From: a virus
IMG/VR virus record: IMGVR_UViG_3300020595_000091
Coordinates: 1-36,108 of that record
Length of the DNA: 36,108 nt
Reading direction: 5' to 3' (one strand)
The position numbers were made by a program, and so were the translations under genes. Shown here in pieces: positions 15,480 through 24,117 of this stretch (the stretch's first letter is position 1; each line of letters starts with the position of its first letter). Under the pieces are notes generated by a model. It had not been told where the DNA came from. It did not search any database and was given only the letters and a program-made list of their open reading frames with translations.

Positions 15480-16084
15480 TGAGAAAAGTACTAGTAGAAA
15501 CTCAATTATTTAAACCTAAGGGTTTAATGCTATCAGAAGGTAAAATGTCTGATAGAGGTAACCCTATGGTTGAGGGTATACTAGCGACTGCTGAAGTTAA
15601 AAACGGTAATGGTCGTTATTATCCTAAAGAACTTTGGGATAGAGAAATTGATAAGTATATGTTATCTGTAGATGAAAACAGAGCATTAGGTGAGTTAGAC
15701 CACCCAGAATCATCAGTAATCAATCTCAAAAACGTTTCACATAATATTAAAGATATGTGGTGGGACGGAGATAAAGTAATGGGTAAAATAGAGATTCTAC
15801 CTACCCCATCAGGTAATATTCTAAAAGCACTAATCGAAAGCAATATCACAGTAGGTGTTTCATCTCGTGGTATGGGTTCTTTAGAAGATAGAGATGGTGT
15901 ATTAGAGGTACAAGATGATTTCGAACTATTATGTTGGGATTTTGTATCAACCCCATCAAACCCAGGTTCTTATATGTCTGTGATTAAAGAGGGAAAAGAA
16001 GTCCACATAGACCCATATAAAGATCTAAACAGCTTGATTAACGAAATATTATGTGCTAATACATGCACATGTTATTTAGACTAA
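15479..16084 (+). CDS. gp21: Prohead core protease (T4 gp21-like)
   Basis: A 201-residue serine protease of the T4 gp21 type (T4 form about 212 residues). RYYPKELWDREIDKY and GELDHPESSVINLKNVSHNI carry the catalytic His75, and GVSSRGMGSLEDRDG the nucleophile region (Ser128/129). DFELLCWDFVSTPSNPGS is the usual C-terminal core. The start VETQLFKPKGLMLSEGK contains LSE20|G21, a plausible self-cleavage site. The enzyme cleaves scaffold, capsid and internal proteins after (L/I)xE inside the prohead. It is coupled by one base to the upstream gene and followed by a terminator-like hairpin. The Cys-rich C-terminus (CANTCTCYLD) is odd. Confidence 0.93.
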   Translation: MRKVLVETQLFKPKGLMLSEGKMSDRGNPMVEGILATAEVKNGNGRYYPKELWDREIDKYMLSVDENRALGELDHPESSVINLKNVSHNIKDMWWDGDKVMGKIEILPTPSGNILKALIESNITVGVSSRGMGSLEDRDGVLEVQDDFELLCWDFVSTPSNPGSYMSVIKEGKEVHIDPYKDLNSLINEILCANTCTCYLD

Positions 16085-16112
16085 TACCTCTGTATTGAGG
16101 CGCTACCCGAAG

Positions 16113-16140
16113 AACGCTCTCCGAAAGGAGGGCGTTTTTT
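16113..16140 (+). terminator. Intrinsic terminator after the protease gene
   Basis: The stem AACGCTCTCC/GGAGGGCGTT (one G-T pair) with a GAAA loop is followed by a run of T. It ends the portal-to-protease transcript 29 bases after the stop codon and separates it from scaffold and capsid genes. Confidence 0.85.
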
Positions 16141-16169
16141 ATGTCCTCTTATATATGTATTGCTGTAAT

Positions 16170-16232
16170 ACGCCATCCTCTTATATGGCGTTTCATTTAT
16201 ATTAATTCTTATTACGGTTCCTAATAACCGTA
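16170..16232 (+). promoter_or_regulatory. Two hairpins in the leader of scaffold/capsid genes
   Basis: Two perfect 7-bp hairpins lie in tandem: ACGCCAT-CCTCTTAT-ATGGCGT (16170-16191) and TACGGTT-CCTAAT-AACCGTA (16213-16232). Both loops start with CCT. Neither has a T-run, so they are not typical terminators. A CATTTATA box variant lies between them (16194-16201). They may stabilise or regulate the abundant scaffold-capsid messenger. Confidence 0.5.
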
Positions 16233-16257
16233 CTCCTCAAAACAATTTTGTGGTATT

Positions 16258-17337
16258 ATGTCAAACAGAGATTTGCTAAAAGAAGCAATTGCTGATGCTA
16301 AAACTATTAAAGAAACAGCAATCGCAAATGCAAAAGTAGCTCTTGAAGAAACTTTCGCCCCACAACTTCGCTCTATGCTTTCAGCCAAACTGGAAGAAAT
16401 GGAAAAAGAAGATATGGAAGAAGGTTACGACGAGAAAATGGACGAAGCTAAAGACGAAATGGAAGAAGGATACAAATCAGACATGGACGAAGCGAAAGCT
16501 GAAGAAATGGATGAAGAAGTAGACCTTGATGAAATCTTAGCTGAACTCGAAGAAGGTGAAGACAAAGAAGACGTGAAAGAATCAGAAGAAGTAGCAGAAG
16601 CGGAAGAAGTAACTGAAGAAGTTATTTCAGAAGAAGAAGTAACTGAAGCTGAAGAAATCAAGGAAGAAGAAGACGAAGAAGTTGAAGTTGAAGACGTTGA
16701 AGACGTTGAAGACGAAGACGAAGACGAAGAAATCGACCTTGAAGAAATGTCTGAAGAAGATCTAAAATCTTTTATCGAAGATGTAATTGCTGACATGGTT
16801 GAAGCTGGTGAGTTAGAAGCTGGAGATGAAATGGAAGCTGAAGAAGAAGACATGGAAGACATGGATGATTCTGAAGGTGAAGAAGAAATCGACATCGAAG
16901 ACGAAGTAGAAGTAACTATGGAAGGTGAAAAAGAAGAAGTTGAAGAACTAGTAGTTAACGAAGAAGAAGTTGAAGAAGCTAAAGAAGAAGACGTGAGTGA
17001 AATCATGGCTGAAATCGAAGCTTTAAGAACTGAACTTCAAGAAGTTAACTTACTTAACGCTAAACTTCTTTATTCAAACAAAATCTTTAGAGCCAAAAAC
17101 TTGAAAGAGTCTCAAAAGGTTAAAGTCTTAGAAGCATTTGATAAAGCATCAAATGTAAAAGAAGTAAAACTAGTATTCGAAACACTAACAGAAGAAGTTA
17201 AAGCAACTAAAACTGTAGTTAAAGAAAACTTAGGTAGAGCTTCTAAAGCCTCAGGTATGATTGCTGAAAGTAAAGCTCCTATCGTGGATGTAAATCCACA
17301 AGTAGCTAGATGGCAAAAACTTGCTGGTATTAAATAA
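16258..17337 (+). CDS. gp22: Prohead scaffold protein (T4 gp22-like), very acidic
   Basis: A 359-residue protein, longer than T4 gp22 (269). The N-terminus NRDLLKEAIADAKTIKETAI, then ALEETFAPQLRSMLSAKLEE, matches the pattern of marine T4-like scaffold proteins. Residues ~45-250 are dominated by Glu and Asp with little hydrophobic content, and the C-terminal third returns to helix (LRTELQEVNLLNAKLLYSNK...) and ends in ARWQKLAGIK. Scaffold proteins fill the prohead and are degraded by gp21. Many LxE/MEEG sites fit this. The gene lies between protease and capsid genes as in T4. The Glu-rich region creates long false open frames on the other strand. Confidence 0.9.
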   Translation: MSNRDLLKEAIADAKTIKETAIANAKVALEETFAPQLRSMLSAKLEEMEKEDMEEGYDEKMDEAKDEMEEGYKSDMDEAKAEEMDEEVDLDEILAELEEGEDKEDVKESEEVAEAEEVTEEVISEEEVTEAEEIKEEEDEEVEVEDVEDVEDEDEDEEIDLEEMSEEDLKSFIEDVIADMVEAGELEAGDEMEAEEEDMEDMDDSEGEEEIDIEDEVEVTMEGEKEEVEELVVNEEEVEEAKEEDVSEIMAEIEALRTELQEVNLLNAKLLYSNKIFRAKNLKESQKVKVLEAFDKASNVKEVKLVFETLTEEVKATKTVVKENLGRASKASGMIAESKAPIVDVNPQVARWQKLAGIK

Positions 17338-17364
17338 TTAATAACTTAAATTGTAAATTTAAAA

Positions 17365-18996
17365 ATGTCACAATTAAACACACTTTTAGAAAGCGCAGCT
17401 GGTTCTTGGAAGAACTTACAGTCTGACGCAGCTAGATTATCTAGCAAGTGGGGACAGACTGGACTTCTCGAAGGAATGGAAGGACAATCGTCTAACAACA
17501 TGTCAATGTTGCTTGAAAACCAAGCAAAACAATTGGTAGTAGAGGCTTCAAGTACTGCAGGTGCTGCTATCTCAGATACTGATAACTTCTCAGGAACAGG
17601 TGCTCAGTGGGCAGGTGTTGCTTTACCATTGGTAAGAAAAGTATTCGGTAACATCGCTGCTCAAGAATTCGTTTCTGTACAGCCTATGAACTTGCCTTCT
17701 GGTCTAGTATTTTATCTAGATTTCCAATACGGTGATTCAAAAGCTCCTTTCGCTGCTAACGGTTCACTTTACGGTGATGCTTCAGCTAACTTCGGTAACG
17801 AAGCAGAAGGTGGTCTTTACGGTGCTGGAAGATATTCTTACTCTATCAATACTCACACTGCTTCTATTGCAGCTGTAACTTCTTCAGTAGCATTTACTGA
17901 TGTAAACTATGATTCAGATTACGTAGTAACTGGTTCTTTATCTAAAGTAACTTTAGATGCTTCAGGTGTAAGTAGCGATATGGATTCTTTAGCTGTTAGA
18001 TCATTCACTATCGTAGGTGGTGCTGTAACTAACGCTAATGTATTATCTCAGTTTACTGCTTATGATGCAGTTAATGATGAGTTAATATTCATCGTAAACT
18101 CTGCTGCTATCGCTCAACCTCAATCTGTTGAGTTAGGTTACTCATTGAAAACATCTGCTGTATCAAGAGGTGATTTCGAAGATGGAAACGCAATGGCTAC
18201 TGATTCTGATTGGGACGGCTCAACTGCTGATATCTCTATTCCAGAAATCAACATCCAAATGAAGTCGGAAGCAATCGTTGCTAAGACTCGTAAGTTGAAA
18301 GCAGTTTGGACTCCTGAGTTCGCTCAAGATTTGAACGCTTACCAATCAATCGATGCTGAAGCTGAAGTAACTAACATGCTTTCTGAGTACATTTCTTTAG
18401 AGATTGACTTAGAGATCTTAGACATGTTGATTAAAGATGCTGCTGCTGGTGATGAGTACTGGTCTGCTAAAAACAACGTAACTATTTCTGCTGGTGATAG
18501 CGCTGGTGATTTCGGTGATGCTGGATTCTTCAACACACAAGGTCAGTGGTTCCAAACTTTAGGTACTAAAATGCAGAAACTAAGCAACAAGATTCACCAA
18601 AGAACTCTTAGAGGTGGTGCTAACTTCGTTGTTGTTTCTCCAACTGTAGCTACTATCTTAGAGTCAATCCCAGGATTTGCTGCTAACTCTGATGGTGACG
18701 TATCTAAAGCTTCTTACGCTTTCGGCGTACAGAAAGCTGGTCAGATGAACAGTCGTTACACTGTATACAAAAACCCATACATGAAAGAAAACACTATCTT
18801 GATGGGCTTTAGAGGATCTCAGTTCTTGGAAGCTGGTGCGGTATTCGCTCCATACATTCCATTAATCATGACTCCTTTAGTATACGATCCAGATACATTC
18901 ACTCCACGTAAAGGTCTATTGACTCGTTACGCGAAGAAAATGTTACGTCCAGAATTCTATGGTCGTATCTTTGTAAACGGATTGAACTCTCTATAA
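17365..18996 (+). CDS. gp23: Major capsid protein (T4 gp23-like)
   Basis: A 543-residue protein (T4 gp23 is 521). VSVQPMNLPSGLVFYLDFQYG matches the conserved QPMxxPtGxvfxxxxxYG region. RGGANFVVVSPTVATILES, YTVYKNPYMKENTILMGFRG, GAVFAPYIPLIMTPLVYDPD and FTPRKGLLTRYAKK follow in the gp23 order. The N-terminal propeptide ends at VVE60|A61, close to the T4 cleavage after residue 65. Residues ~150-270 form a Ser/Ala/Asp-rich insert specific to this phage. Codon use favours a restricted set, as expected for high expression. A strong terminator follows. Confidence 0.96.
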   Translation: MSQLNTLLESAAGSWKNLQSDAARLSSKWGQTGLLEGMEGQSSNNMSMLLENQAKQLVVEASSTAGAAISDTDNFSGTGAQWAGVALPLVRKVFGNIAAQEFVSVQPMNLPSGLVFYLDFQYGDSKAPFAANGSLYGDASANFGNEAEGGLYGAGRYSYSINTHTASIAAVTSSVAFTDVNYDSDYVVTGSLSKVTLDASGVSSDMDSLAVRSFTIVGGAVTNANVLSQFTAYDAVNDELIFIVNSAAIAQPQSVELGYSLKTSAVSRGDFEDGNAMATDSDWDGSTADISIPEINIQMKSEAIVAKTRKLKAVWTPEFAQDLNAYQSIDAEAEVTNMLSEYISLEIDLEILDMLIKDAAAGDEYWSAKNNVTISAGDSAGDFGDAGFFNTQGQWFQTLGTKMQKLSNKIHQRTLRGGANFVVVSPTVATILESIPGFAANSDGDVSKASYAFGVQKAGQMNSRYTVYKNPYMKENTILMGFRGSQFLEAGAVFAPYIPLIMTPLVYDPDTFTPRKGLLTRYAKKMLRPEFYGRIFVNGLNSL

Positions 18997-19003
18997 TCAA
19001 GAG

Positions 19004-19020
19004 TTAAGTCAGATACTTAA
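19004..19020 (+). other. Small hairpin next to the capsid terminator
   Basis: TTAAGT-CAGAT-ACTTAA is a 6-bp stem immediately before the terminator. It may protect the 3' end of the capsid messenger from exonucleases. This role is inferred from position only. Confidence 0.35.
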
Positions 19021-19022
19021 TT

Positions 19023-19050
19023 GAGCCCCGCGTTAGCGGGGCTCTTTTTT
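19023..19050 (+). terminator. Strong terminator after the major capsid gene
   Basis: GAGCCCCGC-GTTA-GCGGGGCTC is a perfect 9-bp GC-rich stem with a four-base loop and six T. It ends 54 bases after the capsid stop codon. It also argues against starting the PhoH gene at TTG 19021, which lies inside it. Confidence 0.93.
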
Positions 19051-19083
19051 GTATGTATAATAAACAAACAAACGTTATTATTT

Positions 19084-19818
19084 ATGGCATCTAACCATCA
19101 CAGCGATGAGGTTTTCCGTGAAAAGCGAAAGCCTAAAAATCCAATTAAGTTTAAAATAACCCTCAACGAAGAGCAAAAAGAAGCCAAATCCAAAATCTTA
19201 AATAGTACATTAACCCTATTAGCTGGTAAAGCAGGTTCTGGAAAAACTCTATTAGCTTGTCAAATAGCTCTCGAGCGTTTATTTATGAAGGATGTTGGGA
19301 AAATCATTATTACACGTCCTACTGTATCTAAAGAAGACATTGGTTTCCTACCAGGTGATTTAAGAGAGAAAATGGACCCGTGGGTACAGCCTATTTATCA
19401 AAATATGTTTGCCTTATACGATAAAGTTAAAATCGAAAAACTTATTGAAGAAGGTAAAATAGAGATTGTACCCGTATCGTTTATGCGTGGTAGAACTTTC
19501 CTTGATAGTGTTATTATAGTAGATGAAGCACAAAACGTTACACACGAACAAATGGAAATGATTGTTACTCGTATTGGATTACGTAGTAAAATGATTGTTT
19601 GTGGTGACGACTACCAAGTAGACTTAAAATCAAAACGAGATTCTGGTTTTAAGTTCTTATATACAGCTGCTCGTAGAGTAAAAAATATGATTGGTATTAC
19701 TTTACTACAAAACCATAGAGATCCTATAGTAGATAGTCTTTTAGATTTATATGAAGAAGCTACAGAAAAAGGTATTGTTAACTCTCCCAACGAAACAGCT
19801 AAGAGGCAGAAGAAATAA
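19084..19818 (+). CDS. phoH: PhoH-like ATPase
   Basis: A 244-residue single-domain PhoH. ATG 19084 was chosen because the in-frame TTG at 19021 is within the terminator. LLAGKAGSGKTLLA (Walker A, 48-55), IIITRPTVSKEDIGFLPGD, VIIVDEAQNVTHEQMEMIVT (Walker B, ~143-151), MIVCGDDYQVDLKSKRDSG and the C-terminal LLQNHRDPIVDSLLDLYEEA are all present. PhoH proteins are P-loop ATPases/helicase-like proteins of uncertain role, common in marine and other phages. The N-terminal ~20 residues are basic. A TATTTATG sequence overlaps the start codon. It lies alone between the capsid terminator and the TATTTATA box of the next gene. Confidence 0.93.
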   Translation: MASNHHSDEVFREKRKPKNPIKFKITLNEEQKEAKSKILNSTLTLLAGKAGSGKTLLACQIALERLFMKDVGKIIITRPTVSKEDIGFLPGDLREKMDPWVQPIYQNMFALYDKVKIEKLIEEGKIEIVPVSFMRGRTFLDSVIIVDEAQNVTHEQMEMIVTRIGLRSKMIVCGDDYQVDLKSKRDSGFKFLYTAARRVKNMIGITLLQNHRDPIVDSLLDLYEEATEKGIVNSPNETAKRQKK

Positions 19819-19840
19819 CATATTTATTACTATAACTAAG

Positions 19841-19848
19841 TATTTATA
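19841..19848 (+). promoter_or_regulatory. TATTTATA box before the 19858 gene
   Basis: TATTTATA ends nine bases before the ATG, and a related TATTTATT lies at 19821. The sequence TATTTATAAATA also reads as a T4-like TATAAATA at 19845-19852, but that is too close to the start codon to act as a normal -10 box. Confidence 0.42.
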
Positions 19849-19857
19849 AATAACGAC

Positions 19858-20343
19858 ATGGCTGATTTAATAACAACTATTACTGAAAGGATTGTATTAC
19901 CCAATGGTAATGTTGAAAGCACCAAAAACCAAAAAACTATTCCTGGTATTAACCAGATTGAAAGAAGAGTAGATACTATTACTACTAAGTTTAGTGGTAG
20001 TGGTATTGAGATTTTAAGGTTTGTAGATAGTGAAGAACAATCCTTAGCTGGATCTTTTGTTAAAACAGATGTAAAATATATTAGAATCACCCATATCTCA
20101 GGTAGTGGCGAAGGAACTATTTACCTAATCAAATCAGATTTAGAAAGTACCCTATTCCACTTATCCCCAGGTAAAAGTTTAGTATTTAATGATGCTGAAA
20201 TGAATGCTTCATCTACTATAGATTATGTTGATGAAAGTTATGTTGACGAAACTTATTATAGCGATTTTACAGCGTTAGATGTTATCAAAGCTAAAGCAAG
20301 TGGTTCTAACATCCAACTTGAATACTTTGTAGCTTCTACTTAA
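19858..20343 (+). CDS. Conserved small virion-type protein
   Basis: A 161-residue protein beginning MADLITTITERIVLPNGNVE. The pattern IPGINQIERRVDTI, then DVKYIRITHISGSGEGTIYL, then LSPGKSLVF is that of a conserved small protein in structural regions of marine phages (from memory). It is probably beta-rich. The C-terminus has a short acidic repeat (YVDESYVDETYYSD). It lies between PhoH and the long fibre and is 20 bases upstream of the latter. A minor head or fibre-attachment role is inferred. Confidence 0.7.
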   Translation: MADLITTITERIVLPNGNVESTKNQKTIPGINQIERRVDTITTKFSGSGIEILRFVDSEEQSLAGSFVKTDVKYIRITHISGSGEGTIYLIKSDLESTLFHLSPGKSLVFNDAEMNASSTIDYVDESYVDETYYSDFTALDVIKAKASGSNIQLEYFVAST

Positions 20344-20363
20344 AAATTTTAAAAAACTCCCCA

Positions 20364-23300
20364 ATGGCAATAACTCTTAGATCAGATAAAGGTTCAGCTT
20401 TAACTATTAAAGAACTAGATGATAACTTCAGACACTTTACAGGATCACATGCTGTAACTGGTTCTTTAGTTGTTAGTGGTTCTTTAGTTATCTCAGGATC
20501 TATCTCAGCAACCTCAGGTATCTCAGCAACTGGATCACTTATTACAGCTTCAGCTGTAGATAATACTATTACATTTACTAAGGGTGATGGTAGTAACTTT
20601 GATATAACCGTAGCTACTGGTTCAGGTGGCGGAGGTGGTGGTTCTATAGATACTGGCTCGTTTTACGTGTCATCTTCAATACTTGACAGTACTATCACGT
20701 TTACTCAAGGTGATGGAACTACAGAAAGTTTAGTTGTACCTACAGGTTCAGCTTCATCAATAGATACAGGATCGTTTGCTGTAACTTCATCTAACCATTT
20801 TACAGGCTCTCAGTTCTTCTCAGGATCTCTAATCCCAGAAGCTACTGGAATCAATAATGGTATTTACGATTTAGGTAGTCAAACAAACCCATGGAGAGAT
20901 TTATATCTAACAACTGCTTCCCTTAAGTTTATTACTGATGGTGAGGTAGTATCTGTGATGACAGGTGAACCAAATGCTATTAGAGTAGGTAATGTATTGA
21001 TTACCACCGCATCTCTGGCTTTTGTAAATAATGATGGAGATGTTATTAGTACAGTAGCTGAAGTTTCTTATTCAGGAAGCACTCCAGTTTCTGCATCTTT
21101 TACAGACACAGGCTCTTTAATCGTTTCAGGTTCAGTAGATGGTAATACTATTGATTTAATATATGGTAGTGGTGACGTTATTTCTTTAACGGTAGACACT
21201 GGTTCTTTACCTAGTGGTGTAATATCAGGATCTTCTCAACTACCCTCAGGTATTGTTTCAGGTTCAACCCAACTAGAAGATTTAGGAGCTATATTATCTA
21301 GTGGTGGTGATACTTCTATCACAGGTTCACTTATTGTAAGTGGGGGTGATTTTATTACTAGTGGATTAATTTTCCCATCAACTGACGGAACTTTAAATCA
21401 AGTAATAGCTACAGATGGTAACGGTAACCTTACCTTTATTGGTATGGAAACAGGTTCTATCCCAGCTGGAACCGTTAGTGGTTCACAACAAATAGAAGGT
21501 TTAGGATTTATAACATCTTCAACTTCAGGGACTATTAGTGGTTCACAACAGATAGAAGATTTAGGATTCCTTACTTCTTCAAACTCTGGAATCGTAAGTG
21601 GTTCAACTCAACTAGAAAGTTTAGGATTCCTTACTTCTTCAAACTCGGGGATTCTTAGTGGTTCAACTCAACTAGAAAGTTTAGGATTTATAACATCATC
21701 CTCTCCAGGAACCGTTAGTGGTTCACAACAGGTATTAGATTTTGTTACCGCTAGTGATTTAGACATGGATGGTAATAGAGTTTTATTTGCTAACGTATAT
21801 AATACCGAAGCAGATTTACCAAGTGCCACAACTTACCATGGGATGTTTGCTCATGTACATGCAACGGGTAAAGGATATTTTGCTCATAGTGGTAACTGGA
21901 TAAAACTTATAGATGAAAGTTCATCAAACACAGGTGACTTATTAGAAGGTACTAACCTTTACTATACAGACGAAAGAGTAAAAACTAAGCTAGATGCTGA
22001 GAGTATAATCAGTAGCTCACAACAGATAGAATCTTTAGGATTTATCTCTTCATCAGGTGGAGTTACATCGTTCTCAGGTTCAACTTCATTTACGGGATCT
22101 ACAGAAGTATCAGGTTCATTAACAGTAATAGATAACCAAGGGTTTAGAGTAGAGGGTAATACAGTTTTAACTGGTAGTAATCTTTTCCAAGGTGTTACTA
22201 TAGTAACAGGAGATAGTTTTTCAGTCAGTACTACATCATCATTTGGAGGTGATGTTGATATTACTGGTAGTTTAACAGTTACAGAAGGAATCACAGGTTC
22301 ACTTCAAGGTACATCTTCTGTATCTTTAGACTCACTATTATTAGAAGGTAAAGATTCAGCTACATTCGCAACTACAGGATCAAATGATTTCAAAGCATCT
22401 CAATATATAACGGGTTCAGTTGTAATAGCACCTTCAGCAGATCCAGGAACTAGTAACATAAATGCTACTTATTTATTTACTTCTGCTTCCAACTTTAGTG
22501 CTGATCAGTGTGATTTCTATTACAGAAACAAAGGTACATTATGGGATCAAGAATGGATCGAATATGGTGTAGGATCAGGACTTATTTATGGTGGTGTTGT
22601 AACATTTAGTGGTACAGATTTATATGTAAGCCCTGGTGGTGGTATAGTAGTAAACTATAATGCAGAAACAGGTTCAGCTAACGCAGTAGTTCCTACTCAG
22701 GTTAAATGGGGTGCTATTACTGCAAGTGCTACTTACTTAACTTCTTCCCAATATTCTCACCTTTATATAGATGAAAATGGAGATCTTCAACAACAAGTAG
22801 AAGATTTTACTACTCAACAGTATTTAGAAAAAATCCCATTAGGTACTTTAGGTCACTTAACTAATACCTATATTGATGCCTTTGGTGAGGAAAAACAAAC
22901 TACATATGCTGGTCCAGCTCAAGCTAATCAGTTTATTAGAGCATTTGGTCCTCTAAAACAACAAGGATATGATTTATCTGCTAGTGGTTCATCTTTAGGA
23001 TTTAATACTTCAACAGGTATTACTTTCAAACTAGGTGGTTTTTATTCTAAAGATCCTAATAACCCTAGTGTATATGATACACCATCTTTATCTACAACAG
23101 ATGCAACTGTTAGAGTATACAGGTCAGGTAGTGATTTTGTAGGAGATATTAATAGTGGTAACTTTTATAATACCATCGATCCTACAAAATATGATGATGG
23201 AACAGGTACATTAGTTAATATTAGTGGTTCAACAACTACAATACAAAGAGTATTCGTAGGACCTACTAGTGAAAGATTTTATGTATACTATGGTCAAAAA

Positions 23301-24116
23301 ACTTATGATAGTTTAGCTACCGCTGTAAGTCAATTAGCTACAGAACAATTTGTAGAATCACTTACAACTTCTAAATCCTTAACGTTTGTTGGTTATTTAG
23401 TAGTTAGAGCGGATGCAACTGATTTAAGTAATACTTCACAAGCAAACCTTATCAACTCAGGTCTATTTAGAAACACAGTAGGGGGTTCAGGAGGTGCAAC
23501 TTCAACTATTAGTAATTTAGGAGAAATTACAGATGTTGATATCAATGCTCCTTCTACAAGACAATACTTAGAGTATGATGCCGGTATTTGGAGAAACAGA
23601 ACTATTGAATATGGTGATATTGATTCTTCCGGAGCTGGAATTATATCTTCCTCAGCCCAATTAGAATCTTTAGGAGTCTCTGTAGCAAGTGGTAGTTCCA
23701 CTACATTTAGTAATAATGTAGTAATTAGTGGTAGTAGTTCTAACTTAGAAGTACAAGGAGATTTAAATGTAACTGGTAGTCTAATAACTTCAGTTCAAAC
23801 AGTAAATCCTACTTTTCAATCTAATTTCTGGACTATTATAATACCTGCTTCTACAGGTAACTTCTTTGAAACCACTTTACAATCAGCTGCTAATCAAATT
23901 TCATTTGGTTCAGGTGGAGGTCCTGGACAAACTATTAATTTAAAAGTAACTCAAAATTCTGGAACTCCAGGTACTATCACTTGGAGTAGTAATATTAAGT
24001 TTGCTGATGGATTTGATTCTGCTGCTTCTACAGGGGCAGGAGATATAGATGTTTGGTCTTTTGTTACTTTTGATGGTACTACTTGGTATGCTACTGGATT
24101 AAAGAACTTCTCTTAA
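20364..24116 (+). CDS. Large tail-fibre protein (1250 aa)
   Basis: The N-terminal anchor AITLRSDKGSALTIKELDDN leads into many TGSLVVSGS repeats forming an elongated beta-structured shaft. A block of 60-base repeats codes for SGSQQIExLGFxTSS units. NLYYTDERVKTKLD (~532-545) is a widely seen fibre motif. The middle contains a globular region (DQCDFYYRNKGTLWDQEWIE...), and the C-terminus (TINLKVTQNSGTPGTITWSS, then DVWSFVTFDGTTWYATG) is a typical fibre tip domain. The anchor occurs again in the 91-aa gene at 25873. It probably takes part in host recognition together with the following lectin-like genes. Attachment site and receptor are unknown. Confidence 0.88.
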   Translation: MAITLRSDKGSALTIKELDDNFRHFTGSHAVTGSLVVSGSLVISGSISATSGISATGSLITASAVDNTITFTKGDGSNFDITVATGSGGGGGGSIDTGSFYVSSSILDSTITFTQGDGTTESLVVPTGSASSIDTGSFAVTSSNHFTGSQFFSGSLIPEATGINNGIYDLGSQTNPWRDLYLTTASLKFITDGEVVSVMTGEPNAIRVGNVLITTASLAFVNNDGDVISTVAEVSYSGSTPVSASFTDTGSLIVSGSVDGNTIDLIYGSGDVISLTVDTGSLPSGVISGSSQLPSGIVSGSTQLEDLGAILSSGGDTSITGSLIVSGGDFITSGLIFPSTDGTLNQVIATDGNGNLTFIGMETGSIPAGTVSGSQQIEGLGFITSSTSGTISGSQQIEDLGFLTSSNSGIVSGSTQLESLGFLTSSNSGILSGSTQLESLGFITSSSPGTVSGSQQVLDFVTASDLDMDGNRVLFANVYNTEADLPSATTYHGMFAHVHATGKGYFAHSGNWIKLIDESSSNTGDLLEGTNLYYTDERVKTKLDAESIISSSQQIESLGFISSSGGVTSFSGSTSFTGSTEVSGSLTVIDNQGFRVEGNTVLTGSNLFQGVTIVTGDSFSVSTTSSFGGDVDITGSLTVTEGITGSLQGTSSVSLDSLLLEGKDSATFATTGSNDFKASQYITGSVVIAPSADPGTSNINATYLFTSASNFSADQCDFYYRNKGTLWDQEWIEYGVGSGLIYGGVVTFSGTDLYVSPGGGIVVNYNAETGSANAVVPTQVKWGAITASATYLTSSQYSHLYIDENGDLQQQVEDFTTQQYLEKIPLGTLGHLTNTYIDAFGEEKQTTYAGPAQANQFIRAFGPLKQQGYDLSASGSSLGFNTSTGITFKLGGFYSKDPNNPSVYDTPSLSTTDATVRVYRSGSDFVGDINSGNFYNTIDPTKYDDGTGTLVNISGSTTTIQRVFVGPTSERFYVYYGQKTYDSLATAVSQLATEQFVESLTTSKSLTFVGYLVVRADATDLSNTSQANLINSGLFRNTVGGSGGATSTISNLGEITDVDINAPSTRQYLEYDAGIWRNRTIEYGDIDSSGAGIISSSAQLESLGVSVASGSSTTFSNNVVISGSSSNLEVQGDLNVTGSLITSVQTVNPTFQSNFWTIIIPASTGNFFETTLQSAANQISFGSGGGPGQTINLKVTQNSGTPGTITWSSNIKFADGFDSAASTGAGDIDVWSFVTFDGTTWYATGLKNFS
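21471..21710 (+). repeat. Four tandem 60-bp repeats in the fibre gene
   Basis: Four consecutive 60-base units share the core TTAGTGGTTCA...GAAxxTTTAGGATT, with partial copies before (about 21231) and after (21711 and 22011). They code for 20-residue SGSxQ(I/L)ExLGF(I/L)TSS units. The period keeps the frame, so gain or loss of a unit changes fibre length without breaking it. Confidence 0.85.
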
Positions 24117-24117
24117 T

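Noticed and set aside
16425-17006. Long Ser-rich open frame on the minus strand
   Set aside because: It is the complement of the Glu/Asp-codon-rich scaffold gene. The product is almost pure Ser/Ile/Thr and has no independent support.
19021-19083. N-terminal extension of PhoH from TTG 19021
   Set aside because: The extension is coded by the capsid terminator hairpin. ATG 19084 gives a normal PhoH start.
19845-19852. Sense-strand TATAAATA, the exact T4 late box
   Set aside because: It arises from overlap with TATTTATA and ends only five bases before the start codon, too near to serve as a -10 box for that gene.
21962-22294. Minus-strand frame inside the long fibre gene
   Set aside because: It lies wholly within a well-supported fibre gene and has no recognisable motif.
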